From Acinetobacter cumulans (GTDB lineage Bacteria > Pseudomonadota > Gammaproteobacteria > Pseudomonadales > Moraxellaceae), in NCBI RefSeq assembly GCF_003024525.3, contig NZ_CP035934.2:1860001-1924000 (forward strand): DNA of 64,000 nt, written 5' to 3'. The notes below the pieces were generated by a model. The model worked only from the letters and a program-made list of their open reading frames with translations, was not told where the DNA came from and did not search any database. Both the position numbers and the translations under genes were made by a program. Position 1 is the stretch's first letter. Every line of letters begins with the position of its first letter. Shown one piece after another: positions 1-8,939 of the stretch.

Positions 1-1
1 T

Positions 2-82
2 CATCAGCAACAAATTCAACAACTTAGCGCAAAATTTCGTTTCGTTCATCGTGTTGATGTGGTGTATTCTATACGGATTTAA
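2..82 (+). CDS. C-terminal end of a gene cut by the window edge
   Basis: An open frame enters from the left edge and ends at a TAA at 80-82, giving 26 visible residues. The start is outside the window. The visible end is Gln-rich, then basic and hydrophobic (FRFVHRVDVVYSIRI). This is too little to assign a family. The frame is the only one of the three plus-strand frames that stays open for most of the segment, which is weak evidence. It could be a chance open frame. Confidence 0.35.
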   Translation, partial: HQQQIQQLSAKFRFVHRVDVVYSIRI

Positions 83-237
83 AACAAGCGCAACCCCTAT
101 TTCTAAATTAATTAGAAATACTGAATTGTTCGATTATTTTTCAACCTAAAACTGTATATTTCAAAAATTATGCCTATTTTTAAAGCACAATTAAACACAT
201 TATTTGTATCTTGGCATCTTCATTATTCAGTCATGTA

Positions 238-264
238 ATAAAAAAGTCGGAAGAGTCCGACTTT
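238..264 (-). terminator. intrinsic terminator after the DUF2057 gene
   Basis: A 9-bp perfect stem (AAAGTCGGA / TCCGACTTT) with a 4-nt AGAG loop. Read on the minus strand it is followed by a run of T residues. It lies about 40 bp past the stop of the minus-strand DUF2057 gene. Confidence 0.8.
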
Positions 265-303
265 CAATCACTTTGTTTATCTTTAAGCCACGAGAAATAG
301 CGC

Positions 304-936
304 TTAATTACTCTGTTCTGCCAGCCAAGTCATAAAAGCTTGTCTTTCTTGCTTTGTTGCATGTTGCCAACTCTGAATAAGTGTCTGTGTTGATACGTTT
401 GAATTTAGAGTGGCTTGGGTAGTCTGAGAAGTATAAATTGGTGCTGGTTGATGTGCTTGAGGCGGTATTTGTGTTGCATCCAGTGTATCTGAATCTGAAA
501 ATACCGAACTCAGCCATGATTTACTAGCTTTAGCACCGGCTTGCTGAACCAATAATTGTTTGTTTTGGTCATATAAACCAATGATTGGTTCATCTTTATA
601 TTTTTCTGCTTGGTCAAAATCTTGTGGAGGATTAATTAATGCCAAGCTGTAATTATTACCATCTGTTAAAGCTGGTGTTTTTACTGTGACGACGCCTGAT
701 TTTAAAATGTCATGTGAATTGTCTGGATGTTGATAGTAACCACTATAACGGACACCGATTACATTCGTTCCAGCATTTAATTTTATTTTATTATTCGATC
801 GCAAAAAATTAGTGCCAATTTCTTGATCATTGATAGCAACTATCTTAATTTCTTCAGGAACTGAAAGTGTGACTGCTGAAAAAGCGATACTACTTATTGC
901 GAATGCGCCAATACCTGCCACAATTTTAAAAACCAT
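304..936 (-). CDS. DUF2057 (YccT-like) family exported protein
   Basis: A 210-residue protein with an N-terminal hydrophobic signal sequence (about residues 5-22, ending near the AFSA region). The body resembles the DUF2057/YccT family: a short beta-rich stretch typical of that family (VPEEIKIVAINDQEIG), then VIGVRYSGYYQ. These periplasmic proteins have no firmly established function. The Gln/Thr/Pro-rich stretch at residues 155-185 looks like a linker before a short C-terminal helix (WQHATKQERQAFMTWL). The gene is monocistronic with its own terminator. The family assignment is by recognition of the fold pattern, not by search. Confidence 0.7.
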   Translation of the reverse strand: MVFKIVAGIGAFAISSIAFSAVTLSVPEEIKIVAINDQEIGTNFLRSNNKIKLNAGTNVIGVRYSGYYQHPDNSHDILKSGVVTVKTPALTDGNNYSLALINPPQDFDQAEKYKDEPIIGLYDQNKQLLVQQAGAKASKSWLSSVFSDSDTLDATQIPPQAHQPAPIYTSQTTQATLNSNVSTQTLIQSWQHATKQERQAFMTWLAEQSN

Positions 937-1021
937 GTCTATACTCTTGCTGTTCTATTCAATTTTAGATGCACTATGCAATGTATAAATGACAACTTTA
1001 TGACAATGATTTTCTACGCAT

Positions 1022-1050
1022 AAAAAAGAGTGCATAAGCACTCCTTTTTA
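1022..1050 (-). terminator. hairpin downstream of the first nitroreductase gene
   Basis: GAGTGC / GCACTC stem with an ATAA loop, flanked by A-rich and T-rich arms so that it could work in both directions. It lies about 75 bp beyond the stop of the minus-strand nitroreductase gene, and also just upstream of the DUF2057 gene. Confidence 0.65.
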
Positions 1051-1125
1051 TGATGTTAAGCATTCAAAGCAAATGTATTGATTTAACTTTCTACTTTGAA
1101 CTTTTATTCATCTGATTTGTGAATA

Positions 1126-1719
1126 TTAATTAAATGTCTTAAAGCGTTCAGAATCATCAATAAATGTTTTGTCACCAGCAGGTGCTTCAATTGAACCAAA
1201 TACCAATTGTGCTCGTAGCTTCCACGATTCAGGAATATTGAATTTAGCAGCAACCTCTGCATCTACAATTGGATTGTAATGTTGTAAAGATGCACCAATG
1301 TTTTGTTCTGCTAATGCTGTCCATACAGCAAACTGTGCAATTGCTGTTGAATGCTCTGACCATACTGGGAAGTTATCGGCATATAAAGCAAATTGCTCTT
1401 GTAGTGCTTTTACCGTCGCTTGGTCTTCATAAAATAATGCCGTACCAAACCCAGCAGCAAAACTACTAATTTTTGCATCAGTTCCTGCAAATGCTTCAGC
1501 TGGAACGATTTGACGTAAAGTCTCGCGTACAATATTCCAAAATTGCGTATGTGATTCACCAAATAAGGTCACAACGCGAGAAGTTTGTGAGTTAAAAGAT
1601 GAAGGACTATGGCGTACTGCTTCTTGAATTGTCTCTTCAATAGCCTTTTGATCAACCGACAGGTTTTTACCAATCGCATAAATAGTACGGCGTTGTTTAA
1701 TTTTATCTAGAAAAGACAT
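1126..1719 (-). CDS. nitroreductase family protein (paralogue 1)
   Basis: A 197-residue FMN-dependent nitroreductase-like protein. It starts at the ATG giving MSFLDKIKQRRTIYAIGKNL; a longer frame upstream to 1833 has no coding character. The motif KQRRTIYAIGK is the family's phosphate-binding N-terminal RRS/T element, and SPSSFNSQTSRVV matches the FMN-contact region near residue 40. The middle WSEHSTAIAQFAVWTALAEQNIGASLQHYNP is typical of the YdgI/Frm2-like subgroup, which reduces nitro compounds, quinones or fatty-acid-related signals with NAD(P)H. The neighbour at 1933-2619 is a close paralogue on the same strand. The physiological substrate is unknown. Confidence 0.85.
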   Translation of the reverse strand: MSFLDKIKQRRTIYAIGKNLSVDQKAIEETIQEAVRHSPSSFNSQTSRVVTLFGESHTQFWNIVRETLRQIVPAEAFAGTDAKISSFAAGFGTALFYEDQATVKALQEQFALYADNFPVWSEHSTAIAQFAVWTALAEQNIGASLQHYNPIVDAEVAAKFNIPESWKLRAQLVFGSIEAPAGDKTFIDDSERFKTFN

Positions 1720-1932
1720 TTTGAACCCTCTTGTTTTTGTATCGCAAATATTAGATATGCTCATCATAGAGGATTTATATGAATTCGAAATGACCAAATT
1801 TATGACATTACGTATCATTTTTAGAACACCCAAGTTACTTTAGTAAAAGTAAGCACGGTTAAAGCTTTATTTTTATTTAATAATTATTTTTAACAGATAA
1901 AGCGGTATAGACATACCGCTCGAACAAAAAAC

Positions 1933-2619
1933 TCATGCATAGATACGGAAACTTTCGTGATCTTCTCGATCTTCTTTTTCTGGAATTGAGCCCTCAATAG
2001 AACCGAAAACCAGTTGCGCCCGCATGAGCCAATCTGAATGAATATCAAAATGCTGATTAACAGCTTGATCAATCATTGGATTATAGTGCTGTAAAGATGC
2101 ACCTATACCTAAATCAGCCAATGCAGTCCAAACTGCGAACTGAGCCATACCCGATGTTTGCTCTGACCAAACCGGAAAATCGCTGGCACTAAATGGAACT
2201 TTTTTCTGTAATTGCTGAATTACTGCTTGATCTTCATAAAACAAAACCGTACCAAAAGCATTAGCACACTTTGCAATTTTCATTTCAACACCCTCAAATA
2301 CGCTGATGGGCACATTACGGCGCTCAACTTCTCGTACGATGCCCCAAAACTGCTGATGTGACTCACCAAAAAGCACAACGATACGCGTACTTTGCGAATT
2401 ATAGGCCGATGGGCAACTGCGTACAGATTCTTGAATAAGTTCTGCAATGTATGCTTGACTAAAGTGAACTCGTTTACCTAGATCATAAATACTACGACGT
2501 TTTTTTAGCTGATCTACAAATGTCTGCTCTTCTGACACTTCTACATCTTTTTTCTTAAGCTTAAAATCTTTTGTGATATCTGCTGTTAGTACATGACTAA
2601 TCTTGCTCAACAGTGCCAT
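1933..2619 (-). CDS. nitroreductase family protein (paralogue 2)
   Basis: A 228-residue relative of the gene at 1126-1719. It shares KKRRSIYDLGK, SAYNSQSTRIVVLFGESHQQFW and WSEQTSGMAQFAVWTALADLGIGASLQHYNP, so both belong to the same FMN nitroreductase subgroup. It has an extra N-terminal stretch of about 30 residues rich in Lys/Glu/Asp that the paralogue lacks. About 210 bp separate the two genes, so separate promoters are possible. The pair most simply reflects an old tandem duplication, because the proteins differ widely outside the motifs. The substrate is unknown. Confidence 0.85.
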   Translation of the reverse strand: MALLSKISHVLTADITKDFKLKKKDVEVSEEQTFVDQLKKRRSIYDLGKRVHFSQAYIAELIQESVRSCPSAYNSQSTRIVVLFGESHQQFWGIVREVERRNVPISVFEGVEMKIAKCANAFGTVLFYEDQAVIQQLQKKVPFSASDFPVWSEQTSGMAQFAVWTALADLGIGASLQHYNPMIDQAVNQHFDIHSDWLMRAQLVFGSIEGSIPEKEDREDHESFRIYA

Positions 2620-2742
2620 AGTGAATCCCCCAAAAATAAAATCACAACAACAATGTATTGATCAGCTTAGTGTAATAAATTTTGACCTTTAGAACTGAGT
2701 TGCTTTTTACTAATCCGTTTGTTTTTCCATCGCTTAGCACCC

Positions 2743-2778
2743 TTAAAAAAAACAAACTCCGCACTAGGCGGAGTTTGT
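2743..2778 (-). terminator. terminator of ftsY
   Basis: An 11-bp stem (ACAAACTCCGC / GCGGAGTTTGT) with a run of eight T residues on the minus strand, 60 bp after the ftsY stop. Confidence 0.85.
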
Positions 2779-2837
2779 GTGAAATATCACACATTTTGAA
2801 TTTTATGGTTTTCAAGCCTGTTTCAAATGTTTGATGC

Positions 2838-3944
2838 TTATTTATCAGTTTCAAAAAGTGCAGCTACAAATGATTTTGCCGAGAATGGACGTAAATCGTC
2901 AATTTTTTCACCAACACCAATAAAACGAATAGGCACATGTGTACGGCTTGCAATATTAAACAATACGCCACCTTTTGCAGTACCATCAAGTTTGGTAATG
3001 GTTAAACCTGTAAGACCTACAGCTTCATCAAACATTTCAACTTGATTAATGGCATTTTGACCTGTACCCGCATCAACCACCAACATCACCTCGTGTGGTG
3101 CTGTTGCATCAATTTTTTGCATTACACGCTTAACTTTAGTCAATTCTTGCATGAGGTTGCTTTTGTTATGTAAACGTCCCGCAGTATCTGCAATTAAGAC
3201 ATCTACACCTTTAGCACGAGCACTTTCAAAAGCATCATAAATCACCGATGCACTATCTGCACCATGGCCTTGCGCAACGACTGCAATATTATTGCGCTCA
3301 CCCCAAATTTGAAGCTGTTCAGTTGCCGCTGCACGGAAGGTATCACCCGCCGCCAACATGACTTTTTTACCTTCGCCCTGTAAGCGTTTTGCTAACTTAC
3401 CAATTGTGGTGGTTTTACCTACACCATTGACACCCACAACCAAGATTACATACGGATTTTTATTTGGATCTATATGTAATGGTTTTACACGTGGTGCAAG
3501 TAATGCAACTAGCTCTTCCTGAAGTGCTTTATACAATGAATGAGAATAAATCAAATCACCGCGTGCTGTACGTTCAGTCAGGTTTGCAATAATCGTTTTT
3601 GTTGCGTCTACACCAATATCTGCAACGAGAAGTTGTTCTTCAACCTCTTCCAATAATTCGTCGTCAATTTCTTTACCACCGATCAGAATGTTAACCATTC
3701 CATCTGCAAGGTTTTTACGGGTTTTGGTTAAACCCTCTTTCATACGACTGAAGAATCCACCTTGTGGGGCTTCTTTTTCTACTTCTGCTACTTCTGGTGC
3801 TACAGGCTCAGAAACAGGAGCTGGCGCTTTCGGAGTTTCTACAATTGGCACATTAACGGATGCTAAGCTCGGTAATGTGACATCATCATCCCCAAAATCA
3901 GCATCAATCAAAAATTTATTTTGCCCATTAGATTGCTGTTGCAT
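2838..3944 (-). CDS. ftsY: signal recognition particle receptor FtsY
   Basis: The SRP receptor GTPase docks ribosome-SRP complexes at the inner membrane for co-translational insertion. It has 368 residues. Residues 1-70 are an acidic, Pro-rich A region (VAPEVAEVEKEAPQ), followed by the lipid-binding helix start FFSRMKEGLTKTRKNLADG. The NG domain carries the P-loop GVNGVGKTTT, the DTFRAAA element, DTAGR, and TKLDGTAKGG near the end. Length and motif order are normal. It is divergent from the M16 protease pair, as in many Gammaproteobacteria where pqqL-type proteases sit next to ftsY. In this window rsmD and ftsE/ftsX are not adjacent. Confidence 0.97.
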   Translation of the reverse strand: MQQQSNGQNKFLIDADFGDDDVTLPSLASVNVPIVETPKAPAPVSEPVAPEVAEVEKEAPQGGFFSRMKEGLTKTRKNLADGMVNILIGGKEIDDELLEEVEEQLLVADIGVDATKTIIANLTERTARGDLIYSHSLYKALQEELVALLAPRVKPLHIDPNKNPYVILVVGVNGVGKTTTIGKLAKRLQGEGKKVMLAAGDTFRAAATEQLQIWGERNNIAVVAQGHGADSASVIYDAFESARAKGVDVLIADTAGRLHNKSNLMQELTKVKRVMQKIDATAPHEVMLVVDAGTGQNAINQVEMFDEAVGLTGLTITKLDGTAKGGVLFNIASRTHVPIRFIGVGEKIDDLRPFSAKSFVAALFETDK

Positions 3945-4111
3945 GCCGAATCCTTGAAAAGCACTGCGTTAAAAACAACGATTCTAACATAAGTTCCCAG
4001 TTTTTTAGCCATTCGTCTGCTTGCATTCCACTGCATGCTAAAAAACAACAGGGCTATCCTTGTGTTTCTTCTTAGGTTTATTAAAAATAGTGCTCTACCA
4101 CACATGCTTAT

Positions 4112-5512
4112 TTGGAATCGCTTGTGCGCACTCTTTATTTTCAATCTTTTTTAAATCGCGCTTCGCGAGCTCTTCTTTTGACCAGTTTATTGGGCACGGG
4201 TTTGATGTGCTCAATAACACATGCTGATTCTCGTAGTCAGCTCAGCCGCACAACTTTTGAAACAACGCTCAAAAATGGCTTGAAAGTGATTATTCGTGAA
4301 GACCATCGCTCTCCTATGGTCATGACGCATATCTGGTACAAAGTCGGCAGTACAGATGAATCAGGTAATCTTTTAGGAATTTCCCACGTACTTGAGCACA
4401 TGATGTTCAAAGGTACAAATAAAGTACCCAATGATGAATTTACCCGCTTAAGCCGTTTATACGGCGGTAGTATTAATGCTGCGACATTTACCAATTACAC
4501 CAATTACTACCAACTTTACCCTAAAACCTATTTTCCAATGGCTTTAGAGCTTGAAGCTGATCGCATGAGTAACTTAAAACTTAAGCAATCTGACTTTGAA
4601 CCTGAAATTAAGGTCGTAATGGAAGAACGTCGCCAGCGTACAGATGATAATCCGCGTTCATGGGCTTTTGAACGTTTTAAATGGTTGGCTTATCCGACCA
4701 GTCACTATCGCCAACCTGTGATTGGCTATATGAAAAACCTGCAAAACATCCAACTGGATGATTTAAAGCAATGGTACAAGACTTGGTATGCGCCTAATAA
4801 TGCAATTTTAGTTATTGTTGGGGATGTCAATGCAGAACAGGCATTACTACAAGTCCAAAAATACTTTGGTGATATTCCTGCACAAAAGCAACCACCCCGA
4901 AATGATGTCTTAGAATTTGAACGTCCAGGTTATCGACATTTAGAATTAAGCAATAATGTGCAAATTCCTAATTTATATATGGCATGGAATGTACACTCTT
5001 TAAGCTCAGCTAAAAATCCACAAGATGCTTATGTGCTCAACATCATCCGCAATTTACTTGATAGCGGTATTTCATCTCGCCTACAAGAACGCCTCATCCG
5101 TGATAAGAAAGTTTTAACTACTTTAAGTGTTTCTTATGACCCCTATAACCGCGGTGATAGCTTATTTAGTATTTCTGCTATGCCTGCCTCAGGGGTATCG
5201 CTAGAAAATGCACAAAAAGCCATACAAGCTGAAATAGATTCACTCAAAAATGAATTAATTGATGCCACTGAAATGGATCGTATACGTACCAAATTTATTG
5301 CCAATATGATTTACAACCAAGACGATATTGTCGGTCAAGCCAAAATGATTGGTAATCTTGAAGTCAATGATTTGAGCTTTCGCTTGATGGATGAGCTACC
5401 TCGCTACTACGAAAATGTCAGCCCACAAGATGTGCAAAAGGTTGCCAACACATATTTCGTTCGTGACAACTTAACCACCATGTACCTCACTCCAGAACAA
5501 CCTTCTAAATAA
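4112..5512 (+). CDS. periplasmic M16 family zinc metallopeptidase (catalytic member)
   Basis: A 466-residue insulinase/pitrilysin-type protease. An N-terminal basic then hydrophobic segment (ALLLTSLLGTGLMCSITHA) looks like a signal peptide. The inverted zinc motif HVLEH is at residues 92-96 in the TTG-start numbering, and a downstream ELEADRM segment fits the third zinc-ligand glutamate. The start is uncertain: no ATG precedes the signal peptide, so TTG at 4112 or GTG at 4124 are the candidates. Its stop overlaps the next gene by one base (TAATG), indicating translational coupling. The pair probably forms a heterodimeric protease degrading small peptides in the envelope. Substrates are unknown. 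Confidence 0.88.
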   Translation: MESLVRTLYFQSFLNRASRALLLTSLLGTGLMCSITHADSRSQLSRTTFETTLKNGLKVIIREDHRSPMVMTHIWYKVGSTDESGNLLGISHVLEHMMFKGTNKVPNDEFTRLSRLYGGSINAATFTNYTNYYQLYPKTYFPMALELEADRMSNLKLKQSDFEPEIKVVMEERRQRTDDNPRSWAFERFKWLAYPTSHYRQPVIGYMKNLQNIQLDDLKQWYKTWYAPNNAILVIVGDVNAEQALLQVQKYFGDIPAQKQPPRNDVLEFERPGYRHLELSNNVQIPNLYMAWNVHSLSSAKNPQDAYVLNIIRNLLDSGISSRLQERLIRDKKVLTTLSVSYDPYNRGDSLFSISAMPASGVSLENAQKAIQAEIDSLKNELIDATEMDRIRTKFIANMIYNQDDIVGQAKMIGNLEVNDLSFRLMDELPRYYENVSPQDVQKVANTYFVRDNLTTMYLTPEQPSK

Positions 5513-7047
5513 TGGATGCCAATATGTTCAATAAAACATCTTGCTTGTTATTGGCTCTCGTGTTTAGCGCAGGACTCAATCATGCTGTATACGCTTCTTC
5601 AGAAGAAGATTTTCTAAATAACGAAGAGAATCTTGACCTCTCACCAAATCAGTTACAGTCTATTCCACTTTTACAAAGCTTAAAAAACTTAAATACCGCA
5701 ACTGAATATCAAGCACCTTATGTACATGAGCTCAAAAATCGTTATGGGGTACGCAGTTTATTCGTAGAGTCTCAAGACCTACCAATGGTGGACATACAAC
5801 TTACCTTTAATGCGGGCGCTGCACGCGATACGGAAATTGCCAATGGGCTTGGCGGCTTAGCCAGTATGACCGCAAGACTCATGAGTGAAGGCACTGAGAA
5901 ATATAATGCGACTCAAATTGCCAGTGTATTTGAACAAACAGGTGCCAGATTCAGCATTCAAGCATATAGAGATATGTTCGTGGTGCACCTACGTGTACTT
6001 TCAGACTCTAAAAAACGCGAACCTGCACTCAACATGTTGCTTGAAATCTTAAATAATGCGACCTTTAAAAATAACAGTCTCAGCTTAGCTGTAAGTAATA
6101 ATCAAGCTGGCCAGCAACAACTTAAAGAAAATCCAAGTCGCTTAATGGGCATTCAGTTTTATCGAAGTGTTTATGGAACTCACCCCTATGCTGAGCCCAT
6201 TACAGGCACCAACGGTAGTATTAAACGTATTAATCCAGAACGCTTAAAACAGTTCCGCGATAAATTCTTAGTCGCACAGAATATGAATATTGCGATTACA
6301 GGAAAACTGGACACGAAAGAAGCACAGAAACTTGCAGAGTATATTTCTAGCCACGTACCACAAGGTACAAAAGCGGGTGAATTAGCACAGCCACTAATCA
6401 CCGATAAGTTTGTGATTAAGCATATACCATTCCAGTCAACTCAAGCCCACATCACTTTCGGTCATATTGGTACCACACGAAACGATCCAGATCGATTGGC
6501 CCTAGAAGTTGCCAATCGAATGTTTGGTGGCGGAGGCTTTAACTCAATTTTAATGCAAGAACTTCGTGTGAAACGAGGCTATACATACGGTGCCTATAGT
6601 AGTTTTAGTTTCAGTCAAGCACCCGGTGTATTTAGCTTCAGTTACTCTACACGCCAAGATCAACTCATGGACAGCATAAAAGTTGCCCATAAAGCCTTTG
6701 CAGAATTTATTCGACAGCCTATCGACCGTAAGCAATTAGAAGATACCAAAGCGGGTATGTTACGTGCTTATCCCAACAACTACAGCAGTAATGCTTCCAT
6801 TAATGCCCAGCTTGGCTTGTTGGGATTTTATGGACAACCAGCAGACTATCTCAGTCAATATCCGAAATTACTGGCCAGTTTAACTGTCAAAGACATTGAA
6901 AACGCACTACGTAAACACTTACACGCAGACAATATGACAATTGTTATTGTTTCTCCAACGCTTGATCAAGATGAGTTACAAGGCATATTAGACGAAAACC
7001 TTACATCGACAGCGAGTGACAATACTCGCATCAAACCAAAATCCTAA
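5512..7047 (+). CDS. M16 family peptidase-like protein, non-catalytic partner
   Basis: 511 residues with a signal peptide (LLLALVFSAGLNHAVYAS). The first M16 domain aligns around NGLGGLASMTARLM, where the upstream gene has the zinc motif. No HxxEH is present, so this chain should not bind zinc. The second domain carries GGGGFNSILMQELRVKRGYTYG, the typical R/Y element that in M16B dimers completes the partner's active site. The start may be 5512, overlapping the upstream stop, or the ATG at 5524. The pairing of one catalytic and one R/Y-bearing chain is a known M16B arrangement. Confidence 0.88.
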   Translation: MDANMFNKTSCLLLALVFSAGLNHAVYASSEEDFLNNEENLDLSPNQLQSIPLLQSLKNLNTATEYQAPYVHELKNRYGVRSLFVESQDLPMVDIQLTFNAGAARDTEIANGLGGLASMTARLMSEGTEKYNATQIASVFEQTGARFSIQAYRDMFVVHLRVLSDSKKREPALNMLLEILNNATFKNNSLSLAVSNNQAGQQQLKENPSRLMGIQFYRSVYGTHPYAEPITGTNGSIKRINPERLKQFRDKFLVAQNMNIAITGKLDTKEAQKLAEYISSHVPQGTKAGELAQPLITDKFVIKHIPFQSTQAHITFGHIGTTRNDPDRLALEVANRMFGGGGFNSILMQELRVKRGYTYGAYSSFSFSQAPGVFSFSYSTRQDQLMDSIKVAHKAFAEFIRQPIDRKQLEDTKAGMLRAYPNNYSSNASINAQLGLLGFYGQPADYLSQYPKLLASLTVKDIENALRKHLHADNMTIVIVSPTLDQDELQGILDENLTSTASDNTRIKPKS

Positions 7048-7376
7048 AGACTTTCCTCTAAAGCATCAGGGAGTTGGTGCGCACGCACTGACTCCTGTTG
7101 ATAGGCATGCATTAAGCGAAGGTACTGACGCATACTAATTTGGCGCTGTTGCTTAAGATTTTCAGCCATTTCCTGAGTGAGCGGATAACTATGTTGCTCT
7201 GATAACAACACCACATTATGAAATTTTTGAACTGAGATGGGACGAGTTAAGGCAAAACTAGATACACACAAAATGAGCGCAACAATCGTAGCAATCGAAT
7301 AATTATAAATTTGCTCTAACTTTATTTTCGATAGATTGGTTTTAAATTGAAGAATTTTTTCTAAATCAATAGTCAT
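7044..7376 (-). CDS. small single-pass membrane protein, unknown
   Basis: 110 residues, not recognised. One predicted transmembrane helix at about 28-45 (IATIVALILCVSSFAL) is followed by a soluble, Gln-rich helical tail of about 65 residues (AENLKQQRQISMRQYLRLMHAYQQ). The stop overlaps the end of the convergent M16 gene by four bases. No function can be inferred from neighbours. Confidence 0.6.
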   Translation of the reverse strand: MTIDLEKILQFKTNLSKIKLEQIYNYSIATIVALILCVSSFALTRPISVQKFHNVVLLSEQHSYPLTQEMAENLKQQRQISMRQYLRLMHAYQQESVRAHQLPDALEESL

Positions 7377-7497
7377 ACACTACCTCGAGTTAAAAGTAGT
7401 GTATGGAGGAGTTAGATGAAGTTCAAGTCACACTGCTGTTTTCTTGTACAAGCTGTAGACTTTGACACCAACAAGACTAAATTTAGCCACTATTTTG

Positions 7498-7854
7498 TTA
7501 AACAACGGCGCGAATAACCGCGAAATATAAAATTGCAGCAATGATCACCAAGACCACAACCATCGCAAATATACTCAACCCGCCTTCTGCTTCGGCAGGA
7601 TGAAGATCATCGTCATCTGCAATGCTTAATAACTCACCATTGTAAACTTGATAAAAAGCCTCTCGTTGAGGTACATCAAGTTCACGTGTAAAGTCATATA
7701 CACGCTTACGCTGTGCTAACCCAAATTCTCCCAAATGAATTTCATTATGAAAAATTGCTTCATCCAATTTTGTACGATGCAAGTGAGCGAGTGCGATCAC
7801 TTGCTCCGCTGACGGAGGCATATCAAAACTTAAACCGTCTAAAGTACGACTCAT
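7498..7854 (-). CDS. tail-anchored small membrane protein, unknown
   Basis: 118 residues with a soluble N-terminal region of about 90 residues ending in an acidic run (IADDDDLHPAEAEGG), then a C-terminal transmembrane helix (SIFAMVVVLVIIAAILYFAVI). This is a tail-anchor topology. The start at 7854 has an AGGAG-like sequence upstream on the minus strand. The family is not recognised. Confidence 0.65.
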   Translation of the reverse strand: MSRTLDGLSFDMPPSAEQVIALAHLHRTKLDEAIFHNEIHLGEFGLAQRKRVYDFTRELDVPQREAFYQVYNGELLSIADDDDLHPAEAEGGLSIFAMVVVLVIIAAILYFAVIRAVV

Positions 7855-7968
7855 GTGCTGTTCTCCTTGTTATTTAATTATTTTCACTAATTATATTAAT
7901 AAATAATCAAACTGATCATTGTTTAATCATGTAAACTCAAACTCAGCAAGATAGGTTTTTATTTTTAT

Positions 7969-7997
7969 TTGACAATTACCATATTTTGTAATATTAG
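7969..7997 (+). promoter_or_regulatory. candidate sigma-70 promoter for the Sel1-like gene
   Basis: A perfect TTGACA (-35) at 7969-7974 lies 17 nt before TATTAG (7992-7997; 4 of 6 match to TATAAT). It is about 90 bp upstream of the ATG at 8088. It is called on consensus match only. Confidence 0.4.
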
Positions 7998-8087
7998 TTT
8001 AACAATACTTAGTTATATTGAGTATGCATCAAGTAGGATCAATCGACCTATATAAGATGTGATCATAATTACAATAAGGAGTTTTAT

Positions 8088-8321
8088 ATGATTCAACAAA
8101 TCTCTCAACATGAACTAGAACATGTTTATGCAAATGCGGTAAATACAATTCAATCACAAATGAATTTCATTGACGCGGTAACAGAACTAGAGCAAGCAGC
8201 ACGCGCAGGCCACGGTAAAGCAGCGATGTTTTTAGCAGAACTTTATTATCAAGGTTTTCGTGTAGAACGTGATTCCTACAAAGCCCAATATTGGGAAAAG
8301 ATGGCCACCATGCAGGCTTAA
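8088..8321 (+). CDS. short Sel1-like repeat protein
   Basis: 77 residues. The second half (AARAGHGKAAMFLAELYYQGFRVERDSYKAQYWEKMA) is one Sel1/TPR-like repeat: a helix with A-x-x-G-x-x-x-A, then YYQGxxVxxDxxKAxYWxxxA. It is preceded by a good ribosome binding site (AAGGAG, 8 nt before ATG). Sel1 repeats mediate protein-protein contacts, but a single-repeat protein has no assignable role. It has its own promoter-like sequence and terminator. Confidence 0.75.
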   Translation: MIQQISQHELEHVYANAVNTIQSQMNFIDAVTELEQAARAGHGKAAMFLAELYYQGFRVERDSYKAQYWEKMATMQA

Positions 8322-8322
8322 T

Positions 8323-8350
8323 AAAACGTCACCTAGGTGGCGTTTTTTTT
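8323..8350 (+). terminator. terminator of the Sel1-like gene
   Basis: Stem AAACGTCACC / GGTGGCGTTT (one G-T pair) followed by a run of T residues, directly after the stop codon. Confidence 0.85.
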
Positions 8351-8438
8351 ATCTTGAAATTTCATAAATACACATTTACTTACGCTTTTTTGGCTAAGCT
8401 TAAACACTAGTTTCATCTCTGACCATTAAAATAATCCG

Positions 8439-8831
8439 ATGTTCCAACTACAGTTAGACAGATTTCAGATGCACACCTTTCACCCAATTTCTAAAGAGCT
8501 ATTTTTTAAAATTACGATTTTAAAAACCATGATGTATTGTGGCGTGCTTTGGGGACTTTATCGAGACGGATGGGCAATGAGCAATGATGGAGAAGATTAT
8601 ATCTTCCCATTTTGGCTTAACGGCTTACAAGCACATCGCTATGCTAAAAAACATTGGCCACATTACACACCTAAAAGAATAACCCCTCAAGATTTTGAAG
8701 TGGCTTTACTCCCTACACTCACGCGTATACATGCCACACCAGCACTGTATACAGCAAATAAAAAATTTAAGCTGACCACAGCACAAATGCGACATTTTTT
8801 CTTTACGCCACGCCAATTTGTGATAGCTTAA
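8439..8831 (+). CDS. DUF2750 family protein
   Basis: 130 residues. The segment CGVLWGLYRDGWAMSNDGEDYIFPFWLNGLQAHRYA matches the DUF2750 pattern (LWGLxxDGWA then a hydrophobic-P-W/F-W motif). The function of the family is unknown. Start choice is uncertain: ATG 8439 or ATG 8469 are both possible and neither has a clear Shine-Dalgarno sequence. It stands alone between two terminated genes. Confidence 0.7.
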   Translation: MFQLQLDRFQMHTFHPISKELFFKITILKTMMYCGVLWGLYRDGWAMSNDGEDYIFPFWLNGLQAHRYAKKHWPHYTPKRITPQDFEVALLPTLTRIHATPALYTANKKFKLTTAQMRHFFFTPRQFVIA

Positions 8832-8939
8832 AGATAGAGATATCACACAATAATTTTATGCATATCTTGGTATTGGATTTTTATGCAATCCACGATACTT
8901 TAAAACTAATAATAACGTTAAATATGGAACACAAAGATC

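Noticed and set aside
1269..1469. Open frame on the plus strand within the nitroreductase gene
   Set aside because: Antisense shadow of a conserved enzyme, with no ribosome site and no protein-like composition.
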